This document shows positions 57,449 to 64,000 of a stretch of DNA of 64,000 bases, one piece after another; within the stretch, counting starts at the first letter, position 1; every line of letters begins with the position of its first letter. Both the position numbers and the translations under genes were made by a program. The DNA is from CAXTEJ01 sp964243295 (GTDB lineage Bacteria; Actinomycetota; Actinomycetes; Actinomycetales; Angustibacteraceae), in contig CAXTEJ010000008.1 of the NCBI GenBank assembly GCA_964243295.1, positions 1 through 64,000 of the forward strand. Reading direction: 5' to 3'. Below the pieces are notes generated by a model. The model was not told the DNA's origin. It did not search any database and worked only from the letters and a program-made list of their open reading frames with translations.

Positions 57449-57826
57449 TCAGCGCTCGTAGTCGTCGTGGAGCCGCTCGATGTCGTCCTCGTCGAAGTGC
57501 CCGAAGGCGACCTCGAGCAGCCGGCCCGGGCGGTCACCGCTCAGGTTGGCCATGCGGTGCTCGGCCCCCACGGGCACCCAGATCATCTCGCCGACCTCGG
57601 CGGTCCAGGTGCGGTCGTCGACGGTGATCTCGAACGGCACGTCGAGGATCTGCCACATCTCGCCGCGGTGCTCGTGCTTCTGCAGGCTCAGCCGGTCGCC
57701 GCCGTTGACGGTGATGACCTTGACGGTGCACTGCACGTTGGTCGCGAACTGCTGGAACGACCCCCACGGGCGCTCGACGGCGAACACGTCGGCCACGGGT
57801 GAGGTGGTGGCGTCGTTGGTGGTCAT
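57449..57826 (-). CDS. Cupin-fold mannose-6-phosphate isomerase type II C-terminal-like protein
   Basis: 125 aa single cupin matching the C-terminal isomerase domain of bifunctional ManC/GMP proteins: VERPWGSFQQFA, LSLQKHEHRGEMWQIL (metal-binding His and Glu), GEMIWVPVGAEHRMANLS and EVAFGHFDEDDIERLHDDY. It lacks the guanylyltransferase half. It probably interconverts fructose and mannose 6-phosphates for the GDP-mannose route used by Gmd, or modifies another sugar phosphate. 19 bp separates it from the phosphatase gene downstream. Confidence 0.85.
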   Translation of the reverse strand: MTTNDATTSPVADVFAVERPWGSFQQFATNVQCTVKVITVNGGDRLSLQKHEHRGEMWQILDVPFEITVDDRTWTAEVGEMIWVPVGAEHRMANLSGDRPGRLLEVAFGHFDEDDIERLHDDYER

Positions 57827-57899
57827 GCAGGGCTCCCTGAGTGGCTCGATGAGGTCACGAGGCTAGACGAGGGAATTGCGGCGTGGGCGCCGTTCACAG

Positions 57900-58226
57900 C
57901 TACCAGGGCCCGTACGGACCAGCGTTGCCACCGCCACGACCCTGCATGTTGCGCAGCGCCGGCTTCACGTCGACGAGGTAGACGGCAGCGGCGACGAAGG
58001 CGATGATGTTGAGGAAGCCGAGCGCGTTGCCGTTGAACGAGATGAACCCGATCGCCGTCGCGATGGCCAGGATGATCAGCCACTTCTGCTTGGTCAGCTT
58101 GCCCGCGGCCGTGAACGCGTCGGCACGGCGGCGGATGCAGTCGACGAGGGCGTAGGCCTGGGTGGCGAACGCCGCGATCCCCAGCACCAGGAACACGACG
58201 GCCTGCGCCGAGGAGACATCCACCAT
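57900..58226 (-). CDS. DUF2516 membrane protein
   Basis: 108 aa with three hydrophobic segments (AVVFLVLGIAAFATQAYALV, LIILAIATAIGFISFNGN, LGFLNIIAFVAAAVYLVDV), matching the actinobacterial DUF2516 family. VDCIRRRADAFTAAGKLTK between the first two is a conserved basic loop. Ends in a Gly/Pro-rich tail. No function is known. Divergent from gmd. Confidence 0.85.
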   Translation of the reverse strand: MVDVSSAQAVVFLVLGIAAFATQAYALVDCIRRRADAFTAAGKLTKQKWLIILAIATAIGFISFNGNALGFLNIIAFVAAAVYLVDVKPALRNMQGRGGGNAGPYGPW

Positions 58227-58407
58227 GTCGTCAGTCTAGGTGAGCCGCCCGGCCCGCGGTCTGCGCCGACGCATTCGTCCCGGACGGCGGCGCGCGCGGC
58301 GCGTCCGCGCCGGGAGGGCAGATCGACTGGCGTACCCTGGCACGGCGTCGCGGTCGACACAAAGACCGCGCGCGTCCTGGACCGCCACAGAACCGGAGCA
58401 GCTGATC

Positions 58408-59424
58408 ATGACCACCAAGAAGGCCCTCATCACCGGGATCACCGGTCAGGACGGCTCTTATCTGGCGGAGCTGCTGCTGGACAAGGGCTACGAGGTGCAC
58501 GGCATCATCCGCCGCGCGTCCACCTTCAACACCGACCGGATCGACCACATCTACCAGGACCCGCACGACCGCGACCAGCGCCTGGTGCTGCACCACGGCG
58601 ACCTGTCGGACGGCGTCATGCTGGTCAACCTGATGCGCGACGTCGCCCCGGCTGAGGTCTACCACCTGGGTGCGCAGAGCCACGTCAAGGTCTCGTTCGA
58701 GATGCCCGAGTACACCGGCGACGTGACGGGCGTCGGCACGATCCGGCTGCTCGAGGCGATCCGCGCGTCCGGCGTCGACACCCGGTTCTACCAGGCGAGC
58801 TCGTCGGAGATGTTCGGCTCGACGCCGCCGCCGCAGAACGAGGACACCCCGTTCCACCCCCGCAGCCCGTACGGCTGCGCGAAGGTCTACTCCTACTGGG
58901 CCACCGTGAACTACCGCGAGGCCTACGGCATGCACGCCACCAACGGGATCCTGTTCAACCACGAGAGCCCCCGTCGCGGCGAGACCTTCGTCACCCGCAA
59001 GATCACGCGCGCCGTGGCGCGCATCGCCGCCGGCATGCAGGACGCGCTCTACCTCGGCAACCTCGACGCCGTCCGCGACTGGGGCTACGCCAAGGAGTAC
59101 GTCGAGGCGCAGTGGCTCATGCTGCAGCAGGACACCGCTGACGACTACGTGGTCGCCACCGGCCAGGCCGGTACGGTCCGCGACTTCTGCCAGGTCTCGT
59201 TCGCCCGCGCCGACCTCGACTACGAGAAGTACGTGCGCACCGACAGCCGGTACGAGCGGCCCTCCGAGGTCGACGCCCTCATCGGTGACTCCTCCAAGGC
59301 GCAGCGCCAGCTGGGCTGGAAGGCCGAGACGGACTGGCGTGCGCTGGCCGAGCTGATGGTCGATGCCGACCGCGCGCTGCTGGACGACCAGCTCACCGGC
59401 AAGAGCGTGCGCATCGACCGATGA
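58408..59424 (+). CDS. gmd: GDP-mannose 4,6-dehydratase
   Basis: Converts GDP-mannose to GDP-4-keto-6-deoxymannose, the entry to GDP-fucose, GDP-rhamnose and related deoxysugars. 338 aa extended-SDR enzyme: ALITGITGQDGSYLAELLLD (NADP site), HGDLSDGVMLVNLM, QASSSEMFGSTPPPQNEDTP (catalytic Ser/Glu), the YxxxK motif in SPYGCAKVYSYW, and FNHESPRRGETFVTRKITRA. ATG 58408 begins the family N-terminus; the frame is open further upstream but without RBS. The glycosyltransferase start overlaps its stop. Confidence 0.95.
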   Translation: MTTKKALITGITGQDGSYLAELLLDKGYEVHGIIRRASTFNTDRIDHIYQDPHDRDQRLVLHHGDLSDGVMLVNLMRDVAPAEVYHLGAQSHVKVSFEMPEYTGDVTGVGTIRLLEAIRASGVDTRFYQASSSEMFGSTPPPQNEDTPFHPRSPYGCAKVYSYWATVNYREAYGMHATNGILFNHESPRRGETFVTRKITRAVARIAAGMQDALYLGNLDAVRDWGYAKEYVEAQWLMLQQDTADDYVVATGQAGTVRDFCQVSFARADLDYEKYVRTDSRYERPSEVDALIGDSSKAQRQLGWKAETDWRALAELMVDADRALLDDQLTGKSVRIDR

Positions 59425-60386
59425 GCCCGGACGTCGGCGGCGACCCCGCCGCGCGCCCACCGGTGCTGCTGCTGGCCTTCAACCGGCCGGCGACCACCCG
59501 CCGCGTCCTGGACGCGATCCGCGGGGGCGGCGTCCGCGAGCTGTACGTCGCCCTCGACGGGCCGCGCCCGGGCAACGCCCGCGACGCGGCCGGGTGCGCC
59601 GAGGTGCTCGAGCTCGTCACGGCCGCCGACGAGCCGTGGCGCCTTCACCTGCTGCGGCGCGAGACCAACCTCGGCGGCAAGGCGGGTGTCGTCACGGCGC
59701 TCGACTGGTTCTTCGACCAGGTGCCCGAGGGCATCGTGCTCGAGGACGACTGCGTGCCCGCGCCCGACCTGTTCGGCTTCGCCGCGGCGATGCTCGAGCG
59801 GTTCCGGGACGACGAGCGGGTGTGGCAGGTGTCGGGATCGAACCTCATGGGTGAGTGGCAGTCGCAGGACCGCGACTACCTGTTCTCCAGCGGCGGCGAC
59901 ATCTGGGGCTGGGCCAGCTGGCGGCGGGCCTGGCAGCAGCGGGACATGGACGGCCGGCTGTGGGCCGACCCGCAGGCGCGCGCCACCGCCGAGCGCTTCC
60001 TGGGCCCCCTCGCGTGGGAGCGTCTCGCGCCCGAGTTCGCTGCTGCCGCCGACTCCGCGGTCGACGACGTCTGGGACTACCAGTGGGCGTTCACCCGCGC
60101 GTGCCACGAGGCGCTGACGGTGTTCCCCGCGGTCAACCTCGTGGCCAACATCGGCTTCGGCTCCCACGGCACCCACACGGCCTACCACAAGTACTTCGCC
60201 GAGATGCCCTTCGGGCGCCTGACCCACCCGCTGCGCCCGCACGACGAGCCGCTCGTCTTCGACCACGACTTCCAGTGGCAGGTGCTCGAGCGGGCGCGCA
60301 CCGGGCAGCGGCCGCCGCTGCCGATGCGCGCCGTCCGCCGGCTCCGCCGGGTGCTGAACGAGGCCCGCGGCCACGCCGCAGGCTGA
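59421..60386 (+). CDS. GT-A-fold glycosyltransferase-like protein
   Basis: 321 aa. The N-terminal nucleotide-sugar domain is PVLLLAFNRPATTRRVLDAI, VALDGPRPGNARD and ETNLGGKAGVVTALDWFF; VLEDDCVPAPDLFGFAAAML contains the acidic DxD-like metal site; SGGDIWGWASWRRAWQQRDM is a family motif. It resembles hemolysin-like (HlpA) glycosyltransferases of polysaccharide clusters. Its ATG overlaps the gmd stop (ATGA), so its donor or product is likely linked to the GDP-deoxysugar. It converges with the flippase gene. Confidence 0.82.
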   Translation: MSPDVGGDPAARPPVLLLAFNRPATTRRVLDAIRGGGVRELYVALDGPRPGNARDAAGCAEVLELVTAADEPWRLHLLRRETNLGGKAGVVTALDWFFDQVPEGIVLEDDCVPAPDLFGFAAAMLERFRDDERVWQVSGSNLMGEWQSQDRDYLFSSGGDIWGWASWRRAWQQRDMDGRLWADPQARATAERFLGPLAWERLAPEFAAAADSAVDDVWDYQWAFTRACHEALTVFPAVNLVANIGFGSHGTHTAYHKYFAEMPFGRLTHPLRPHDEPLVFDHDFQWQVLERARTGQRPPLPMRAVRRLRRVLNEARGHAAG

Positions 60387-60394
60387 GCCGACGG

Positions 60395-61747
60395 TCAGTC
60401 GCCCCGCGTCGACGCCGGCTGCGGCTGGCGCGCGGCCAGCCTCGCCATCACGTCGTGGCGCAGCAGCAGCAGGTTGCGAGTCACGTGCACCGGGTTGAAC
60501 TGCCGCAGCTGCAGCCACAGGAAAGGGCGCGTGCGAGGCGACATCACGTTGCCGAGCACCGAGGAGAACGCGTAGGCCGCGACGGTCGCGTAGGCCGCCC
60601 CGAGCGCTCCCAGCGGCGGGATGAGCACGAAGTTGAGCGCTGTGTTGATGACGGCGCCCGAGATCGTGCGCCACATCGACAGCCCCTGCTGGTCGAACAC
60701 CGCCGTCCAGGTCGTCTGCGCCACGCCGAGGAAGACGAACGGCATGCTCAGGACGTGCACCCGAAGCACGGCCGCCGCGTCGTCGAAACCTGAGCCGTAG
60801 ATGATGCTGACCAGCACCGACGACAGCCCGACGAGGGTGACGACCAGCACGAGCGCCACGCCCATGAACGCACTGACCACCCGGTCGTAGATGGCGACGA
60901 AGGCCTCGCGGTCGCGGACGAACATCGCTGTCAGCCCGGGGGCGAGGGAGGTCATCAGCACGACGGGCAGGAAGTAGGTGAACTCCGACAGCCGCACTGC
61001 CGCGGCGTACTGCCCGACCTGGTCGGTGCTGGCCAAGAAGCCCAGCATGACCTGGTCGAGCCGCATGTAGATCGCGATCGACAGGGCGGCGACCATCAGC
61101 GGCGCCGTCTTCTTGAAGTAGTCGTACGTCGTCGCCGACGCCAGCACCTCGGTGCCGGGCTCGCCCTCGTGACGGCGGAACTGCAGGAGCATCACCAGCG
61201 CCGTCACGGCGGTCTCGACGATGGCCGTCGCGGCCAGCAGCGGCAGCACGTGGTCGCCGCCGTGCAGCGCGAGCCCGAAGCGCAGGGCGCTGCTGACGAC
61301 CGTCCCGCTGAGCCGGGCGCCGGCAGCGCGCCGGGCGTCGAGCCGGGACTGGAACCAGTAGTCGAGCACCATCACCGGGCGCAGCAGCAGCGCGAAGGCC
61401 GTGAGGACGACGGGCCAGCCGGCCTGCGAGAGGTGTGCGGGCAGCACCAGGGCGAAGCCGATCGCCAGCACCTGGATGCCGCCGGCGAGCATGGCGGCGA
61501 GGCGCGCGGCGGTGCGCAGCAGCTGCCGGGTCCGCTGCGGCTGGCTCACCAGGTCGCGGACGAGGATGGACTGGCCGACGTCGACGAGCGGGCCGACGAG
61601 GGCGACCGAGCTGACGGCGAACGCGTACGTGCCGAAGCCGCTCGGCCCCAAGGCCCGCGTCAGCACGACGGACACCGCCGCGCTCAGCACGAGCTGGATC
61701 ACCCGCTCGGCGGTGAGCACCCCGATGCTCTCGATCACCTTCCGCAC
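60395..61747 (-). CDS. Polysaccharide/oligosaccharide flippase (Wzx, MATE/MVF superfamily)
   Basis: 450 aa with about twelve to fourteen hydrophobic helices: LTAERVIQLVLSAAVSVVLT, RALGPSGFGTYAFAVSSVAL, QVGQYAAAVRLSEFTYFLPV, VALVLVVTLVGLSSVLVSII. GxxGFGxYAxA at the first helix pair is the typical Wzx/RfbX signature. It exports lipid-linked sugar units of the exopolysaccharide made by this cluster. GTG 61747 is ten bases after the epimerase stop, within a minus-strand operon of four genes running off the right edge. Confidence 0.88.
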   Translation of the reverse strand: MRKVIESIGVLTAERVIQLVLSAAVSVVLTRALGPSGFGTYAFAVSSVALVGPLVDVGQSILVRDLVSQPQRTRQLLRTAARLAAMLAGGIQVLAIGFALVLPAHLSQAGWPVVLTAFALLLRPVMVLDYWFQSRLDARRAAGARLSGTVVSSALRFGLALHGGDHVLPLLAATAIVETAVTALVMLLQFRRHEGEPGTEVLASATTYDYFKKTAPLMVAALSIAIYMRLDQVMLGFLASTDQVGQYAAAVRLSEFTYFLPVVLMTSLAPGLTAMFVRDREAFVAIYDRVVSAFMGVALVLVVTLVGLSSVLVSIIYGSGFDDAAAVLRVHVLSMPFVFLGVAQTTWTAVFDQQGLSMWRTISGAVINTALNFVLIPPLGALGAAYATVAAYAFSSVLGNVMSPRTRPFLWLQLRQFNPVHVTRNLLLLRHDVMARLAARQPQPASTRGD

Positions 61748-61757
61748 AGGCGCTCCC

Positions 61758-62690
61758 TCAGGCCCGACCGGCGGTGAGGGCCTGGTCGTCGCACCACGCG
61801 CGCACGCAGTCGCCCACGGCGTTCGTCAGCGGGCGGGGCTGCCAGTGCGGCAGCAGCCCGCGCAGCCGGCCGATGTCGGCGACCCACCGCTCGGGGTCGG
61901 TCGTCGAGACCTGACCCCGGAAACGCACGTGCTTGGCCGTGCCGGCCGCGTCGGCGACGGTGTGCGCCAAGTCGGCTATCGAGGTCTCGACGCCCGTCGC
62001 CACGTTGACCTCCAGCGGCAGCCGGTCGACCGGCAGCGCGACGAGCCCGAGCACGGCGTCCGACAGGTCGTCGACGTGCAGGAAGTCGCGCGCCTCGTGA
62101 CCGGTGCCTCGCAGCACGATCTCGGTGGCCTCCGGGTCGAGCGCCTGCGCCGCGATCTCGTAGGTCAGCAGCCGGCGCTGGCGCGCGCCCACGACGGAGA
62201 ACAACCGGCAGCTCAGCGCGGGAACCCCGTGGAACCGGCCGTACTCGGCGGCGAGCAGCTCCGCGGCGAGCTTGTGAAAGCCGTACGGCGACAGCGGCCG
62301 CGTCGGGTCGCCCTCACCGACGGGCAGCCGCTCGGGCTGGCCGTAGACCGCCGCGCTGCTGAGGTTGGCCACCACCGAGCCGGTGCCGGCGCGTCGCACG
62401 GACTCGAGCACGGTGCGGAAGGTCAGCACGCTGCGGGCGTAGCCGTCCGCGGGGTCGCTGACGCTGGCCGCGACCGAGGCGCTGCCCGCCGCGTGCACCA
62501 CCGCGTGCGGCGCGCAGCTCGCGACCAGTTCGGTCAGGTCGTCGCGGGTGAGGTCGGCGACGTGCGCCCCGGGCGCCGGCGTCCGGACGACGCGCGTGAC
62601 CTGCCAGCCCTGCGCCTCGGCGCGGGCGGCCAGCGACGAGCCGAGGAAGCCGCTCGCGCCGGTCACCAGCAGCCGGCCCGCGGCGCTCAT
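61758..62690 (-). CDS. NAD-dependent epimerase/dehydratase (extended SDR)
   Basis: 310 aa. The Rossmann motif is LLVTGASGFLGSSLAARAEA; HAAGSASVAASVSDPAD is the substrate loop, NLSSAAVYGQPERLPVGEGD holds the catalytic Ser, and the YxxxK is in LSPYGFHKLAAELL. DFLHVDDLSDAVLGLVALP is the conserved C-terminal region. It probably makes or epimerises a nucleotide sugar (UDP-glucose/galactose-type or GDP-sugar reductase-epimerase); the substrate is undetermined. ATG overlaps the acetyltransferase stop. Confidence 0.87.
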   Translation of the reverse strand: MSAAGRLLVTGASGFLGSSLAARAEAQGWQVTRVVRTPAPGAHVADLTRDDLTELVASCAPHAVVHAAGSASVAASVSDPADGYARSVLTFRTVLESVRRAGTGSVVANLSSAAVYGQPERLPVGEGDPTRPLSPYGFHKLAAELLAAEYGRFHGVPALSCRLFSVVGARQRRLLTYEIAAQALDPEATEIVLRGTGHEARDFLHVDDLSDAVLGLVALPVDRLPLEVNVATGVETSIADLAHTVADAAGTAKHVRFRGQVSTTDPERWVADIGRLRGLLPHWQPRPLTNAVGDCVRAWCDDQALTAGRA

Positions 62691-63265
62691 GCGGTCGGCC
62701 GCAGCTGCCGGATGACGCGGGCGGGGTTGCCGGCCACGACGGTGAAGGGCTCGACGTCGCGGGTGACCACCGCCCCGGCGCCCACGACGGCGCCCTCGCC
62801 CACCGTGACGCCCTTGAGCACGATGGCGCGCGCCCCGACCCAGCATCGGTCGCCGAACCGCACGGCCGCCGACGGCACGTGCGTCCAGTCCTTGCGGCCG
62901 GACATCCAGGCCACCACGTCGCCCGAGCGGTGCTCGGCGTCGAGCGAGTGGCTGTCGTGGTCGAACACCAGCACGTCGAAGCTGATGAGGACGTCGTCCC
63001 CGACCGTGATGCCCGTCGCGGCGTCCAGGATCGTGCCGTGCCCGATCGACGTCCGGTCGCCGACGACGATGCCGGCGCCGGCGCGCTCGACGACCAGCAC
63101 GCCGCTCACCGAGCTCGAGGCCCCCACGTGGACGGTGGCGGGACGCGCCCGAAGCTCGACCCTCATGGCGTCGACCTGGCTGCCCGGGCCGACGGTCACC
63201 GCATCACCCAGCCGCCTGCGGCGCGCGCGTCGCACCGCCGCCCCCAGCGCGTGGCGCGGGTTCAC
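62687..63265 (-). CDS. Hexapeptide-repeat acetyltransferase (WcaF/Maa-like)
   Basis: 192 aa left-handed beta-helix acyltransferase. Hexapeptide repeats run from VHVGASSSVSGVLVVERAGA through IVVGDRTSIGHGTILDAATG and ITVGDDVLISFDVLVFDHDS (the catalytic His region) to VTVGEGAVVGAGAVVTRDVE, ending AGNPARVIRQLRP. Acetylates a sugar of the polysaccharide, with acetyl-CoA as donor. GTG overlaps the upstream glycosyltransferase stop. Confidence 0.88.
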   Translation of the reverse strand: MNPRHALGAAVRRARRRRLGDAVTVGPGSQVDAMRVELRARPATVHVGASSSVSGVLVVERAGAGIVVGDRTSIGHGTILDAATGITVGDDVLISFDVLVFDHDSHSLDAEHRSGDVVAWMSGRKDWTHVPSAAVRFGDRCWVGARAIVLKGVTVGEGAVVGAGAVVTRDVEPFTVVAGNPARVIRQLRPTA

Positions 63266-64000
63266 CGCCGCGCCCGCTCGACGGCGTCGCGGCAGGCGGC
63301 CAGCAGGGCCTGGCCGTGCGCGGCCGCGAGCTCGCGCTCACGCTGCAGCGCCTGCGGCTCCGCCTCCGGCGACGTCCCGGCGGAGTCCCACACCACCTCG
63401 AGCGCCGCCGCGAGGGAGGCCACGGAGTCGAGGGAGAAGAACGTCGCCGACGGCGCCTGCTCGCGGTGGACGGCGATGTCGGAGCACACCAGCGGGCGGC
63501 CCAGCGCGACGGCGTCCTGCACGGTCGTGTTCCAGCCCTCGGACGAGGACGGCTGCACCACGGCGACCGACGCACGCAGCAGACCCTCGAGGTCGGCGCG
63601 CGGCACCAGGCCCAGCACGTGGACCAGGTCATGCACGCCCGAGCTGGCGACGGTCTGCAGCAGCTCGGACAGCAGCGCGTTGCTGGGGTCGCGGTAGTCG
63701 GCGAGCATGCCCGTCATCACCACCGGGATGCGGACGCCGCGGTCGGCGAGCAGCCCCAGCGCCTCGACGAGCATCCGGTGGTTCTTGTGCGACCAGAACT
63801 GGTTGGCGCACAGCAGGAAGCGCTCGGGTAGGCGGTATCGCTGCACGCTCGCGCCCGGGTCGCTGCCGAGGGCGTCGAAGGCGTACCGCGAGGGGAAGCT
63901 GACGACGCGGGCCTTGTCGGCGTGCTCGGGGACGAACCCGAGGAAGTCGGCCTTGGCCGCCTCGCTCGAGAGCACCACCACGTGGGCGTGCTCGGCGAGC
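63262..64000 (-). CDS. GT4-family glycosyltransferase (partial at right edge)
   Basis: C-terminal GT-B donor domain of a group 1 glycosyltransferase; at least 246 codons, the start lies beyond the edge. FLLCANQFWSHKNHRMLVEA begins the donor half, VHVLGLVPRADLEGLLRASV and VVQPSSSEGWNTTVQDAVAL contain the EGW acidic motif that binds the nucleotide sugar, and GRPLVCSDIAVHREQ follows. First visible gene of the minus-strand polysaccharide operon glycosyltransferase, acetyltransferase, epimerase, flippase, each overlapping or within ten bases. Confidence 0.87.
   Translation of the reverse strand, partial: LAEHAHVVVLSSEAAKADFLGFVPEHADKARVVSFPSRYAFDALGSDPGASVQRYRLPERFLLCANQFWSHKNHRMLVEALGLLADRGVRIPVVMTGMLADYRDPSNALLSELLQTVASSGVHDLVHVLGLVPRADLEGLLRASVAVVQPSSSEGWNTTVQDAVALGRPLVCSDIAVHREQAPSATFFSLDSVASLAAALEVVWDSAGTSPEAEPQALQRERELAAAHGQALLAACRDAVERARR

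Noticed and set aside
61401..63902. 833-codon plus-strand open frame opposite the polysaccharide operon
   Set aside because: Arg/Ala-rich shadow; the minus strand has four overlapping genes with clear motifs.

Overview
The window is a very GC-rich, gene-dense actinobacterial chromosome segment. Mycothiol genes (mshA and an S-(hydroxymethyl)mycothiol dehydrogenase), carD with an lpqE-like lipoprotein, senX3-regX3-phoU, a DUF4032 protein, a DUF2516 protein, GTG starts in 4-bp GTGA overlaps and many apparently leaderless starts all point to Actinomycetota. Order or family cannot be fixed from this sequence. No transposase, integrase, rRNA, CRISPR array or plasmid origin was seen. One intact tRNA (Thr, anticodon UGU) is present.

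Layout, left to right: a PEP-dependent dihydroxyacetone kinase operon dhaK-dhaL-dhaM (minus; dhaM runs off the left edge); a molybdate locus (HTH-TOBE regulator, modA, modB, modC); a tetR plus FAD-monooxygenase pair lying between a tRNA-Thr gene and a degenerate direct copy of that tRNA's 3' half, the arrangement a tRNA-integrated element leaves; a Mn/Zn-type ABC transporter with a convergent Fur-family regulator; a Ser/Thr kinase divergent from otsA-otsB (trehalose); an msiK/ugpC-type sugar ABC ATPase; a DUF4032 protein; then rlmB, cysS, the mycothiol formaldehyde pair and ispF.

From about 23.5 to 39.1 kb lies the most unusual block, inserted into what is elsewhere a contiguous carD-ispD-ispF-cysS-rlmB neighbourhood. 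It carries HPr and Enzyme I of the phosphotransferase system, an AcoA/PdhA-type 2-oxo-acid (or acetoin) dehydrogenase E1alpha-E1beta-E2 without E3, a galactitol-like EII (B, C, A), two tandem SorC-family regulators, GutM, a glucitol-like EII in which the usual EIIBC is split and permuted, a DXR-like (DRL/COG4091) SAF-domain dehydrogenase, an intact IspD and a small zinc-ribbon protein. The IspD left at the ancestral locus beside it has lost its CTP-binding and catalytic motifs. Similar TGCAC-n-GTGCA operator candidates precede the dehydrogenase operon and the second SorC gene, so the parts may form one regulon joining polyol uptake to the methylerythritol phosphate pathway. That link is inference.

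The right part holds carD, an lpqE-like gene, the senX3-regX3/phoU phosphate system with PHO-box-like repeats, a 32-bp repeat array in inverted arrangement, phosphoglycerate mutase, a glycerophosphodiesterase, ybjN-mshA, a membrane-anchored GH31-like protein with doubtful active-site residues, a methyltransferase, a DacB-type carboxypeptidase with a Thr-Pro linker, a diguanylate cyclase with a possible leader peptide, an asparaginase, and finally an exopolysaccharide/GDP-sugar cluster (LMW tyrosine phosphatase, cupin, gmd, glycosyltransferases, flippase, epimerase, acetyltransferase) running off the right edge.
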